Positions 35,630 through 44,227 of a stretch of DNA of 64,000 nt are shown here, one piece after another. The stretch comes from Hyphomicrobiales bacterium. GTDB taxonomy: Bacteria; Pseudomonadota; Alphaproteobacteria; Rhizobiales; Rhizobiaceae. The notes beneath the pieces were generated by a model. That model was not told the origin of the DNA, searched no databases, and worked only from the letters and a program-made list of their open reading frames with translations. Within the stretch, counting starts at the first letter, position 1. Each line of letters begins with the position of its first letter. The translations under genes were made by a program, and so were the position numbers. Where the stretch lies: contig UCII01000006.1 in assembly GCA_900472485.1 (NCBI GenBank), forward strand, positions 62,001-126,000, read 5' to 3'.

Positions 35630-35707
35630 AGTTTAAAATTTCGATGATACACGCCAAGGCCGCGCTGGTCGGGCGAGCGGCGTCAAACACATACAGGAGA
35701 CATGCCG

Positions 35708-36160
35708 ATGCTGACGAAAACGATCTTGGCGCTCGTTGCCTCGGGGCTGTTTGCCGCGGCATCTTCTGTTTCTGCTTTCGCTCAGGATGCGAATCCCGCG
35801 GCACCCGCATCGGCTGCGCACAAGCTCACCGTCGAGCTCAATGCATTGGCTCCCTCGCAGAAGGGGTGCATGATGACCTTCGTTGCCGAAAACGATATGG
35901 CGACACCGATCAACAAGATCTCGTTCGAGCTTGCCTTCTTCAACGACAAGAGTGCCGTCGACCGAGTTACAGTGCTTGATTTCCGCGACCTGCCGCTCGG
36001 CAAGAAGCGGGTGCGGCAATTCGATATGCCCGGCGTCAAATGCGAGACCGTGTCACGCATCATCATCAACGACACGCCGGTCTGTGATGGTCCGGCGGCC
36101 GGCGAATGCAAGGCCGCTCTAAACACGCGCTCGCAGACATCTGTTCCTTTCGAAGGCTGA
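35708..36160 (+). CDS. exported protein encoded upstream of tonB (orf1)
   Basis: The 150-residue product has a signal peptide (TILALVASGLFAAASSVSAFAQ) and a mature part with cysteines in GCMMTF, VKCET and PVCDG...GECK that could form disulfides. ATG 35708 is eight bases behind AGGAG; ATG 35702 is too close. The gene is five bases ahead of tonB and divergent from the haem operon. In Rhizobium leguminosarum an 'orf1' of unknown function holds this same place. A periplasmic role in TonB-dependent uptake is inferred from position only. Confidence 0.78.
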   Translation: MLTKTILALVASGLFAAASSVSAFAQDANPAAPASAAHKLTVELNALAPSQKGCMMTFVAENDMATPINKISFELAFFNDKSAVDRVTVLDFRDLPLGKKRVRQFDMPGVKCETVSRIIINDTPVCDGPAAGECKAALNTRSQTSVPFEG

Positions 36161-36164
36161 AGCC

Positions 36165-37415
36165 ATGGCAATGCGCTCGGTCAAGGTTTCCATGGAACGC
36201 CGCGCCAATGGCGGCTTGAATGACAACTATCCGAGCGTGCTGCCGGGCCACGAACTGACCGGCCTCGAGGGCGTAGCGCGACCGCCGACTGCGGAAACCG
36301 TGGCGCATTACAGCCGTTTCAGCGAGATCAGTTCCTATCCGGATCATCCAAGCGAGGCCGCGCCGGTTGAGACGGCAGAGCACCTGCCGATGGACGCGCA
36401 GCCTGAGAGGGCGGGTGAAGCCGTTGCTGGGCGCAAGACGTCGCTGTTTTTCTCTGGCCTGGGATCCTGCCTATTCCATGCCGTTATCGTTATTGTGCTG
36501 CTGTTTACCTTCGTCGCCACGCCTGAGGAAGCGCAGGAAGAGGCGGGCGATACCGTCAGTGTCATCATGATCGGCAATTCCGATGCCGATCAGATGGCTA
36601 CGGGCGAGGAAAACCCGCAGACGGAGCCGGAGCAAGTGACCGCCGAGGCCGTGCAGCCGCAGACGGTGCAGCCGACCGAAGTCACGCCCGAACAGGCGCA
36701 ACCGCCGCAACCGGATGTCGTTCAGCCGAAGACAGTAGAGACGCAGCAGGTTCAAACGGCCGAGCCCGTCGAGCCCGTGGAGCAGACCCAGCCCACCGCA
36801 GCCGCGCCTGAGCAGCCGCAGATTTTGGCGACGCAGGCGCCGGCCGAGACGACGGTCATCCAGCCCGCCGAACCGGTGCAGCCTGTTGATAGTCAGGTTG
36901 CCGAAGCTCAGCCGACAGAACCTTCGCCTGAGGTTGTGACGCCGGTGGAGAAGCCGAAGCCAGTTGAACGGCCGAAGGAAGTGAAGAAGCCGGTCGCAAA
37001 AGTCGCTAAGGCAAAGTCAGGTTCACGCGGCGAAAATCAGGACAATTCGAAGAGGGGGTCTGTCGACGGCACCGAAACGGCGCAGTCCGATACCAATTCA
37101 CAGGCAAATGCTCGTCGGACTGGTGCGGGTAGTGCTGCCGTCGCCAATTATCCGGGCAAGGTGCAAGCGCGCATCCGCCGAGCTGTGCGCCTCTCATCCA
37201 AGTACGAGCCTGGCATTACTGTGCGTGTCCGCCTCACCATTGGTTCGAGCGGTGATCTGACCTCCCTGTCAATCGCGCGAAGCTCGGGCTTCTCGGAGTT
37301 GGACGAAGCGGTTACCAGCGGTATCCGCAGGGCGGCACCGTTCCCGCCCTTGCCTTCGGAATGGGGCAAGCCGAGTTGGTCTTTCACGCAAGAAGTGCAG
37401 GTGACGGGACGATAG
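36165..37415 (+). CDS. tonB: TonB energy-transducing protein
   Basis: TonB transmits proton-motive force from ExbBD to outer-membrane receptors, here probably a haem receptor. The 416-residue product has an unusually long cytosolic N-terminus (~95 residues), one TM helix (GSCLFHAVIVIVLLFTFVA), a long Pro/Gln/Glu/Val-rich spacer at about residues 145-275, and a C-terminal TonB domain (YPGKVQARIRRAVRLSS, with SGFSELDEAV and APFPPLP). No exbB or exbD gene is adjacent. GAAGG precedes ATG. It is co-transcribed with orf1 under the IRO box. Confidence 0.9.
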   Translation: MAMRSVKVSMERRANGGLNDNYPSVLPGHELTGLEGVARPPTAETVAHYSRFSEISSYPDHPSEAAPVETAEHLPMDAQPERAGEAVAGRKTSLFFSGLGSCLFHAVIVIVLLFTFVATPEEAQEEAGDTVSVIMIGNSDADQMATGEENPQTEPEQVTAEAVQPQTVQPTEVTPEQAQPPQPDVVQPKTVETQQVQTAEPVEPVEQTQPTAAAPEQPQILATQAPAETTVIQPAEPVQPVDSQVAEAQPTEPSPEVVTPVEKPKPVERPKEVKKPVAKVAKAKSGSRGENQDNSKRGSVDGTETAQSDTNSQANARRTGAGSAAVANYPGKVQARIRRAVRLSSKYEPGITVRVRLTIGSSGDLTSLSIARSSGFSELDEAVTSGIRRAAPFPPLPSEWGKPSWSFTQEVQVTGR

Positions 37416-37616
37416 GTCCCGAGGGTAGTCAGTTAGGTGTAACTAGAGATGCCGTGTGCCGGTTCTGGAAGGGTTAAATACCGGACATCTGCCAAGCGCT
37501 TTAAAATATGATGAAAACTCTCAACTTTATACTTTACTCCAAAATTCATGTTTACTAAGGTCGCCTCACGCTTGGTGGAATCGAGCGTGCAAGAGCAACC
37601 AGCAAACGGGTGATGC

Positions 37617-38015
37617 ATGGCGCGTAAGGGGAAGAAGGATTTTGGCCGCGAGAGCCGCGAAGCGCAGACGACGGCGCAGGTTTCCGGGAAATCCACTCTC
37701 GATGTGCGCAGCTTCCTCTATGTGGGCGGGCGTGATTGCCAGGTGGCGCATCTTCGTCAGATTGCCAGCAATTTCGGTGCCGAACTGATCCATCACGATG
37801 GCGGCCTGCGCGAGGCGGTTTCGCGCATCGATACCGTATTGCCATCGGTCGACTGTGTGTTCTGCCCGATCGATTGCATCAGCCATGATGCCTGCCTGCG
37901 CGTGAAGACGGGCTGTAAGAAGTTTGGCAAGGCCTTCATTCCCTTGCGCAATGGCAGCAAATCCAGCCTCGAGCGGGCGCTGCAGACCATGAAAGAACGA
38001 GACGCTTCAAGATGA
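37617..38015 (+). CDS. DUF2325 protein
   Basis: The 132-residue product carries a DUF2325 domain: SFLYVGGRDCQVAHLRQIASNFGAELIHHDGG and a cysteine-rich centre (DCVFCPIDCISHDACLRVKTGC). The N-terminal 28 residues are basic and polar. The fold is Rossmann-like and the cysteines could bind metal or haem; the function is unknown. It is about 200 bases after tonB and overlaps the next gene by ATGA. Confidence 0.78.
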   Translation: MARKGKKDFGRESREAQTTAQVSGKSTLDVRSFLYVGGRDCQVAHLRQIASNFGAELIHHDGGLREAVSRIDTVLPSVDCVFCPIDCISHDACLRVKTGCKKFGKAFIPLRNGSKSSLERALQTMKERDASR

Positions 38016-38290
38016 TCGATAACGGCCCTGACGGGTTTATGCTGATCGGCCTGCACAAGCTGGCCGCACAGAACGGTGACGGGCTCGTGCCCGAACTCTA
38101 TGAATTGCTGATGCGTCGCGCCGAGGAACAACGGCGGGCGGCCAATGTCGCGACATTTCCGGCTTGGAAGACGCGGCTGCCGGAAGAGGCGCCGGAGCAG
38201 CCGCTCGATGAAGCGAGCCGGAATGGCGCAAATGTCGTTGCCTTTGGGCCTGCCGTAGATAAGACTGTTGCCCATCGCAAGAAGGTCTGA
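38012..38290 (+). CDS. small hypothetical protein coupled to DUF2325
   Basis: The 92-residue product is not recognised. It starts by an ATGA overlap with the DUF2325 stop, contains a helical part (LYELLMRRAEEQRRAAN) and ends in a basic tail. It has no membrane helix. Position in a tonB - DUF2325 - this - haem monooxygenase series suggests a haem or iron role, which is inference only. Confidence 0.65.
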   Translation: MIDNGPDGFMLIGLHKLAAQNGDGLVPELYELLMRRAEEQRRAANVATFPAWKTRLPEEAPEQPLDEASRNGANVVAFGPAVDKTVAHRKKV

Positions 38291-38308
38291 TCGTCGAACG
38301 AGGTTGCC

Positions 38309-38623
38309 ATGTACATCGCCATGAACCGCTTCAAGGTCGTCATCGGTTTGGAGGGCGAATTCGAAGAGGTTTGGCGCGGGCGCGATTCCCGCCTATCGGA
38401 GGTGCCGGGTTTTCTCGAGTTCCGTCTCCTGCGCGGAAAATCAAGCGTAGAGGAGGGCTATACGCTGTTTTCCTCGCACACGACCTGGCACAGCGAAGAG
38501 GCGTTCATCAACTGGACGAAATCCGAACATTTTCGCATGGCGCATCGCAACGCGGCCGATAACAAGCGGCTCTATTGGGGGCCGCCGCAATTCGAAGGTT
38601 TTGCCGTCGTTCCAGGCATTTGA
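38309..38623 (+). CDS. IsdG/HmuQ-like haem-degrading monooxygenase
   Basis: The 104-residue product is an antibiotic-biosynthesis-monooxygenase-fold protein. The N-terminus MYIAMNRFKV carries the conserved Asn, and the helix block HTTWHSEEAFINWTKSEHFRMAHRNA holds the Trp and His that IsdG-type haem oxygenases need. Such enzymes open haem to release iron; Bradyrhizobium HmuQ is the rhizobial example. It lies 18 bases after the small hypothetical gene. Together with HmuS it gives two haem-handling routes beside one uptake system. Confidence 0.8.
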   Translation: MYIAMNRFKVVIGLEGEFEEVWRGRDSRLSEVPGFLEFRLLRGKSSVEEGYTLFSSHTTWHSEEAFINWTKSEHFRMAHRNAADNKRLYWGPPQFEGFAVVPGI

Positions 38624-38665
38624 GCCGGGATTAGCGCCGATATAAGCGCCCTTAAGGGCCTAGCG

Positions 38666-39043
38666 TTACGCCTTTGTCGAACTCGCCCTGAGGAACGCGC
38701 CGAGGGCTATCACGACCCAGCCGGCGATCATGCCCATTCCGCCTGTCGGTGCGGCCATCGGAAACAGCGAACTTCCGCCGAAATGCCTGTTGATGAGGTC
38801 GCCGGCGAAGATCAGCGTTCCCAATCCCAGCAGGACCGCGGCAATCGGCGCCGTGCGGATGCGGTCATAGCCGGCATAGAGCGCCAAGAGGGCAGGGGCG
38901 TGGGCGAGGCTCATGGTGGAGGCCGCGCCGAGGAAATGCGTGTCGCCGCCATGAGTTGCGGCTGCGGCTAGCGCCACACCGCCGCCGCCGAGGACGCCGG
39001 CGATAAACAGGGTGGCCGGACGGATTGCTGCGCCGATGGTCAT
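38666..39043 (-). CDS. DUF423-family membrane protein
   Basis: The 125-residue product has four hydrophobic helices and the DUF423 (YwdK-like) signature AAATHGGDTHFLGAASTMSLAHAPALLALYAG. No function is established for the family. ATG 39043 has GAGGAAG about six bases ahead; the frame is open further to 39121. It is seven bases after the truncated haemoglobin gene. Confidence 0.78.
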   Translation of the reverse strand: MTIGAAIRPATLFIAGVLGGGGVALAAAATHGGDTHFLGAASTMSLAHAPALLALYAGYDRIRTAPIAAVLLGLGTLIFAGDLINRHFGGSSLFPMAAPTGGMGMIAGWVVIALGAFLRASSTKA

Positions 39044-39050
39044 ATCTTCC

Positions 39051-39440
39051 TCATTCCCTGTTCTGCATGTGGAAAGCCAGACGCTCGACCGGCTCCCATA
39101 TGATGGCCCGCAGCTTTTCATTCTCGATGGTTTCTTCCATGGCGCGGCGGAAGCATAGCAACCACTCGTCGCGCTCCTTAGGGCCGATGGCGGCGGCGAA
39201 ATGCCGGCTGCGCAGGCGAGGATGGCCGCGCTTCTCGATATAGAGCTGCGGTCCGCCGAAATAGCCGGTCAGATACTCGTAGAATTTTTCCTGCGAGCCT
39301 TCGAGGCTCGGCGGATGCACGGCACGGCAATTGGCCGCCTCCGGCAGCGTATCCATCAGTTCATAAAAACGCGATGTCAGCGCCCGCACGGTGCGGTCGC
39401 CGCCGATCGCTTCGTAAAGTGTGATGGTTTCTTCGCTCAA
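39051..39440 (-). CDS. group II truncated haemoglobin
   Basis: The 129-residue globin is of the 2-on-2 group II class. Recognisable features are LYEAIGGDRTVRALTSRFYELMD, the F-helix region YIEKRGHPRLRSRH with the proximal His, and Trp in ERDEWLLCFRRAM (G8 position). Roles proposed for the class include oxygen or NO handling and redox chemistry. It depends on haem, which fits the neighbouring haem genes, but the link is circumstantial. Confidence 0.9.
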   Translation of the reverse strand: MSEETITLYEAIGGDRTVRALTSRFYELMDTLPEAANCRAVHPPSLEGSQEKFYEYLTGYFGGPQLYIEKRGHPRLRSRHFAAAIGPKERDEWLLCFRRAMEETIENEKLRAIIWEPVERLAFHMQNRE

Positions 39441-39529
39441 GCCCGGGTTCCTGTTTGCGATGTCCTACATGGCAATTGACGGGTGGTGTCGCAACCGTCG
39501 GAATGGCCGGTGCGGCGTTTCGGCGCTGC

Positions 39530-40600
39530 CTATTTTGCGGTCTTCAGCCGGAAAGCATCGCTTTCCCCAGGGATGAGCTCGAGCGGCCACACCGTTTGGC
39601 GTGTCTTCCTGGGGTATTCCTGACTATAGGCGGGCATGCTGGAAAGCAGGATTTCCGCCAGTTCGACGCCAAGATCATGCACGGACGTGCGGAAGCAGGT
39701 CAGCGCCGGCTGCAGGAATTTGGCCCGCGGCGCCTCACGGAAGCTGACGACCGCAATATCGCGCCCAGGGATGATGCCGGCTTCCATCACGCGCCGGTAG
39801 AAGCCGATCGCCATCAATTCGTAGATGAGGATCACAGCCGTCGGCCCGTTTTCAAGGCCCAGCAACTCGTCGGCAACCTGATAGCCGCCTTGCTCGCTCG
39901 ATTTGGCACGAATGACGAGCGCGGGATCATAGGCGATGCCATGCCGCTCCAGCGCCCGGCGATAGCCATCGACGAAGATGAAGCCGAGATTGATGTCGCT
40001 GGAGGGTGCGCTGACCGCGATGCGACGATGTCCATGCGCGACGAGCCGGTCTACGGCGGCATTGGCGACGCCGTCAAAATCGAGGTCGGCCCAGGGATGC
40101 TGGGTGCCTGACAGGCTGCGACCAAGCGCTGCGAAAGGAATTTTGGCCTTGGCAAGCAGGTCGAAACGCTTGTCGACGCGCTGCGTCTCTGAGATGATCA
40201 GCGCATCCACGATCCGTCTCGCCACCATGCGCTTCAGATATTCATAAGGGTCCTCGTCATGCGGGCAGGGCAGCATGATGAGATCGAGCTTGTGACGGGA
40301 GAATACGCTCTGCAGCCCCCCGGTCACGGTCAGAAAGAAATTGTCGCTGTTTTCGACCGTTTCCCGGCTGGACTGGATCATCAGGCCGATGACATTGGTC
40401 GTGCCCTGCCGCAGGCTGCGGCCGGATTGGTTGGCGACATAACCCAGTTGCTCGGCAGCGGCGAGAACGCGCTTGCGGGTCTCCTCGTTAACATCGGGCT
40501 TGCCGTTCAATGCGCGTGATACCGTGCCGATCGAGATATCGAGATGCTCGGCAAGCTGACGAATTCCCTTCATCGGCCGCAGTTTTCCTCCATGCGCCAT
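39530..40600 (-). CDS. LacI-family transcriptional regulator
   Basis: The 356-residue product has the LacI helix-turn-helix at residues 13-35 (IRQLAEHLDISIGTVSRALNGKPDV), hinge, and periplasmic-binding-like sensor domain. It is divergent from a sugar dehydrogenase - isomerase - ABC transporter operon and so likely represses it. ATG 40600 has AGGAGG ten bases ahead; a start at 40573 is possible. A perfect palindrome typical of LacI operators lies 50 bases upstream of its start. Confidence 0.9.
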   Translation of the reverse strand: MAHGGKLRPMKGIRQLAEHLDISIGTVSRALNGKPDVNEETRKRVLAAAEQLGYVANQSGRSLRQGTTNVIGLMIQSSRETVENSDNFFLTVTGGLQSVFSRHKLDLIMLPCPHDEDPYEYLKRMVARRIVDALIISETQRVDKRFDLLAKAKIPFAALGRSLSGTQHPWADLDFDGVANAAVDRLVAHGHRRIAVSAPSSDINLGFIFVDGYRRALERHGIAYDPALVIRAKSSEQGGYQVADELLGLENGPTAVILIYELMAIGFYRRVMEAGIIPGRDIAVVSFREAPRAKFLQPALTCFRTSVHDLGVELAEILLSSMPAYSQEYPRKTRQTVWPLELIPGESDAFRLKTAK

Positions 40601-40649
40601 TTTCCATAGTCCTCCTCTATTGACACAGGAAAATCTTTTCGCATAGTAT

Positions 40650-40663
40650 CGTAAACGTTTACG
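40650..40663. promoter_or_regulatory. LacI-type operator CGTAAACGTTTACG
   Basis: This is a perfect 14-base palindrome with the central CG common to LacI-family boxes. It lies between the regulator gene (start 40600) and the divergent dehydrogenase gene (start 40710). Confidence 0.75.
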
Positions 40664-40709
40664 GAGCGCGTGTCATGAGGGGTTTACGCACCGCCCGCTG
40701 GAGGACATC

Positions 40710-41753
40710 GTGAAATTTAATGCCATTTTGTGCGGGTGCGGAGCTATGTCCAAGGGCTGGCTCAGGGCCATCGCCTCGACGCCGGCGCTTGCCGAATCTA
40801 TTCAGATCGTCGGCCTGGTCGATCTCAATCGGGCGACCGCCGAAAGCCTTGCGAAAGAATTCTCCCTGGATGGTGCCGTCATCGGCTCCGATCTCGCCGA
40901 GGTCATTGCGACGACCAAAGCGGATCTCGTCTTCGATATCGTCATTCCCGCTGCACGCTTTAGTGTCGTGTCGACAGCGTTGAAGGCTGGCTGCCATGTG
41001 TTGAGCGAAAAGCCGATGGCGACGTCGCTCGCCGAGGGCGCTGCGCTGATCGAGCTAGCCGCTAAAACTGGCAAGGTCCATGCTATTATCCAAAACCGCC
41101 GCTTCATCTCCGGCATCCGTCGTCTGCGACGTTTCGTGGAGGAGGGGGCGATCGGCGCGCTCACAGGCGTTCATTGCGATTTCTTCCTCGGTCCGCATTT
41201 CGGCGGCTTCCGCGAGGAGATGGACAATGTGCTGCTGCTCGATATGGCGATCCACACGTTCGATGCCGCCCGCTTCGTGTCCGGCAAGGTGCCGCTCTCG
41301 GTCTATTGCATTGAAAAGAACCCGGTGGGGTCCTGGTACAAGCATGGCGCATCGGCGCATGCGCTGTTCGATTTTTCCGACGATGTCGTCTTCAGCTATC
41401 GCGGCTCCTGGTGCGCCGAGGGCCGGCGCACGAGTTGGGAAAGCGAGTGGCGGCTCACCGGCAGCAAGGGCATGCTGACCTGGGACGGCGAGGACAATTT
41501 CGAGGCTGGTGTTGCCGGCAACGAGCCGGGGCTGCTGCATGGTTTCACGCCGATCGAGGTTCCCGGACCGAAGCATGAAGAGGAGACGCACGGCCACGCC
41601 AGCGTCATCGCATCCTTCATCGAAGCGATCAAAACCGGCAAGACGCCGGAAACGGCGAGCTCTGACAATATTCGCAGCCTTGCCATGGTCTTAGGCGCCA
41701 TCGAGAGCGCTAAGACCGGCCGGCGCGTCGACATTTCAGCACAAGGACAATGA
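40710..41753 (+). CDS. Gfo/Idh/MocA-family oxidoreductase
   Basis: The 347-residue NAD(P)-dependent sugar dehydrogenase has an N-terminal Rossmann fold (FNAILCGCGAMSKGW), the EKP motif (HVLSEKPMAT) and the C-terminal Gfo/Idh domain with a likely catalytic DMAIHTFDAAR block. Family members oxidise sugar or inositol hydroxyls, often at C3. It starts the operon, four bases ahead of the isomerase gene. The substrate is unknown. Confidence 0.87.
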   Translation: MKFNAILCGCGAMSKGWLRAIASTPALAESIQIVGLVDLNRATAESLAKEFSLDGAVIGSDLAEVIATTKADLVFDIVIPAARFSVVSTALKAGCHVLSEKPMATSLAEGAALIELAAKTGKVHAIIQNRRFISGIRRLRRFVEEGAIGALTGVHCDFFLGPHFGGFREEMDNVLLLDMAIHTFDAARFVSGKVPLSVYCIEKNPVGSWYKHGASAHALFDFSDDVVFSYRGSWCAEGRRTSWESEWRLTGSKGMLTWDGEDNFEAGVAGNEPGLLHGFTPIEVPGPKHEEETHGHASVIASFIEAIKTGKTPETASSDNIRSLAMVLGAIESAKTGRRVDISAQGQ

Positions 41754-41757
41754 CATC

Positions 41758-42651
41758 ATGACAAATCCGGCAAAGGCCATCCGCATCGGCACGATGATCA
41801 GGGCGACGAACGAGGATGCTGCCCAGAACATCGCCAAGATCGCCGATCTGGGCTTCGAAAGCTTCGAGCCCTTCTTCTGGCAGACGACCAACGGCCAGAA
41901 TCTTGCGGAGCTCGGCAAGCGCTGCCGCGAGGCCATCGGCGACCGCGACATCACGATCTCGACTCTCGGCATGTTCGGCAATCCGCTTGAAGAGCGCGAG
42001 ATGGACCTGCAGACGCTGCAGGGCTGGAAGGATTGCATCGACAACGCCCATCATTTTGGTGCGACTTGCGTTGCCGGCTTCACCGGCCGTATCCGCAACC
42101 AACCACTCACCGATAGCCTGCCACGCTACAAGCAGGTCTGGAGCGAGCTTGCCAAGCGGGCCGCCGACAAGGGCATCAAGATTGCCTTCGAAAATTGCGC
42201 CATGGACGGCAACTGGGCGACCGGCGATTGGAACATCGCGCATAATCCCGACGCCTGGGAGCTGATGTTCAACGAAACCCCGGACGACAATCTCGGCCTG
42301 GAATGGGAGCCTTGCCATCAGATGGTCTATCTGATCGAGCCGCTGCCGCAGATCCGCAAATGGGCGAAAAAGATTTTCCACGTCCACGGCAAGGATGCGA
42401 CGATCCGTTGGGATGTCATCAAGGAGCACGGCATCTTCGGCAAGGAGAAATTCGTCTTCATGCGCACGCCGGGCTTTGGTGACAGCAACTGGACCGACAT
42501 CATTTCCGAGCTGCGCTTGGCCGGCTGGTCCGGTTCCATCGATATCGAGGGCTGGCATGACCCGGTTTATCGCGATGCGCTCGAAATGACTGGCCAGGTT
42601 CACGGCCTGAACTATCTCAAGGCAAGCCGGGGTGGTGATTTCGTCGAGTAA
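41758..42651 (+). CDS. sugar phosphate isomerase/epimerase-family TIM barrel protein
   Basis: The 297-residue product belongs to the xylose-isomerase-like / AP-endonuclease-2 TIM barrels. Metal-site blocks include IKIAFENCAM, LGLEWEPCHQ, FHVHGKDA and IDIEGWHDPV. Relatives act as epimerases, isomerases or eliminases on oxidised sugars. It is four bases behind the Gfo/Idh gene; the pair could oxidise and then rearrange a 3-keto sugar. Confidence 0.85.
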   Translation: MTNPAKAIRIGTMIRATNEDAAQNIAKIADLGFESFEPFFWQTTNGQNLAELGKRCREAIGDRDITISTLGMFGNPLEEREMDLQTLQGWKDCIDNAHHFGATCVAGFTGRIRNQPLTDSLPRYKQVWSELAKRAADKGIKIAFENCAMDGNWATGDWNIAHNPDAWELMFNETPDDNLGLEWEPCHQMVYLIEPLPQIRKWAKKIFHVHGKDATIRWDVIKEHGIFGKEKFVFMRTPGFGDSNWTDIISELRLAGWSGSIDIEGWHDPVYRDALEMTGQVHGLNYLKASRGGDFVE

Positions 42652-42887
42652 AGCGCGCATTTGCGAATCTGCATCGATTTAGGAGGCGAGTTGTGCGTTA
42701 ATGAAGTGCCCGGAGCGTCTGATGTTTCGGGCAGGACGGGTACCCAAACGGAGGAACTGCCGAGCGTCCGCTCCTTGTCGCATGTGACAGGCGGGCGCTT
42801 GGTGCAGATAAGAGGAAAACGCCGATGGCAGCGCGGGCCATGTCATCGGACAGATACCGTCACGGTTCGCATGGTGGAGGAGAATAT

Positions 42888-44156
42888 ATGAATATTTTTT
42901 CGAAGCTGGCGATCACAGCCGGCATGTCGCTTCTGCTGGCTGCCGGTGTAGCGCAAGCCCAGAGCAAGACATTTAACGTCTGGTGGTTCGAACTGCCGGA
43001 TACTTCGCAGGCCAAGGCATGGACCAAGGCGCTCGAAGAGCTGAAAGCCAAGCATCCCGACGTCACGATCAATTTCGAACAGAAGACGTTCGAGCAATTG
43101 CAGAAGGCTGGCAGCCTCATCCTCAATTCGGATCAGGCGCCGGATGTGCTTGAATACAACAAGGGCAATGCCACCGCAGGCCTCGTCGCCTCGCAGGGCC
43201 TGCTGACGCCGCTCGACGATCAATTCAAATCGCGCGGCTGGGACAAGATCCTCAATGAAACCAATAGCCAGCTCAGCAAATACGATGGCAACGGCATCTA
43301 CGGTTCCGGTCCGATTATCGGCATTCCCGTTTATGGCGAATTCGTTTCGGTTTTCTACAATATCGACATGTTCCAGGCTAACGGCGTGAAAGTGCCGACC
43401 ACGCTGGACGAGTTCGAAGCCGCGCTGGACACTTTCAAGAAGAAGGGCATTACGCCGCTTGCCTATGGTACGGTGGATTCCAACGCGCAGCATCTGGTCT
43501 ATACGCTTGCACTGACGCAGGCTGACGATACCTGGGTCAAGAACTATCAGGGGCTGAAGGCGCCGCTTGATACCAAACCCTTCCTGTTCGCCGCCCAGAA
43601 GATCGCCGATTGGGTGAGCAAAGGCTATATTTCGAAGGATTCGACCGGCTTGAAGGGTACCGGCGGTGCCGACAATCTCTTCTCCTCGGGCACAGCTCCG
43701 ATGTTCGTCAGCGGCACCTGGAACAACGGCAACTTCGCGAGCTCGATCAAGAACTTCAAGTGGAGCCAGTTCATCTTCCCGACCACGAAGTACAGCGTGG
43801 GTTCGACCGGTAACCTGTTCATGGTGCCGAAGAGTGCCAAGAACAAGGATCTCTCCTACGAGTTCATCGATCTGGTCCTGAGCAAGGAAAACCAGAACCT
43901 ACAGGCAAATCTCGGTGGCGTTGCCATCGCTGCCGATCCGGCCACGGTTACCGACGAAGTCGGCAAGCGCAATGTCGAACTCTTCAACCAGATCTCCAGC
44001 AAGGGCGGTCTCGGCTTCTACCCGGACTGGCCGGTGCCCGGCTATTACGAACTGCTGATCCAGGCGACCACCGGCCTGGTGAACGGCTCGACCACGCCTG
44101 ACCAGTTCGTGGCGCGCCTGAAGAAGGCTTACGACGACGTGCAGGCAGCGCAATAG
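42888..44156 (+). CDS. sugar ABC transporter substrate-binding protein
   Basis: The 422-residue periplasmic protein has a signal peptide (LAITAGMSLLLAAGVAQA) and the family 1 sugar-binding pattern (FNVWWFELPDTSQAKAWTKALEELKAKHPDV, then APDVLEYNKGNATAGLVASQGLLTPLD). ATG 42888 follows GGAGGAGAATAT. A 236-base spacer after the isomerase gene shows no gene. Ligand unknown; the family binds mono- and oligosaccharides. Confidence 0.9.
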   Translation: MNIFSKLAITAGMSLLLAAGVAQAQSKTFNVWWFELPDTSQAKAWTKALEELKAKHPDVTINFEQKTFEQLQKAGSLILNSDQAPDVLEYNKGNATAGLVASQGLLTPLDDQFKSRGWDKILNETNSQLSKYDGNGIYGSGPIIGIPVYGEFVSVFYNIDMFQANGVKVPTTLDEFEAALDTFKKKGITPLAYGTVDSNAQHLVYTLALTQADDTWVKNYQGLKAPLDTKPFLFAAQKIADWVSKGYISKDSTGLKGTGGADNLFSSGTAPMFVSGTWNNGNFASSIKNFKWSQFIFPTTKYSVGSTGNLFMVPKSAKNKDLSYEFIDLVLSKENQNLQANLGGVAIAADPATVTDEVGKRNVELFNQISSKGGLGFYPDWPVPGYYELLIQATTGLVNGSTTPDQFVARLKKAYDDVQAAQ

Positions 44157-44227
44157 CACCATCGGCGACAATCACAACGGCAAGACGGCTTTCATGCCGC
44201 CTTGCCGTATCGGACTGGAGGATTTCG

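Noticed and set aside
37433..37696. 87-codon open frame on the minus strand between tonB and DUF2325
   Set aside because: It overlaps the DUF2325 start, lacks family features and has no supporting context.
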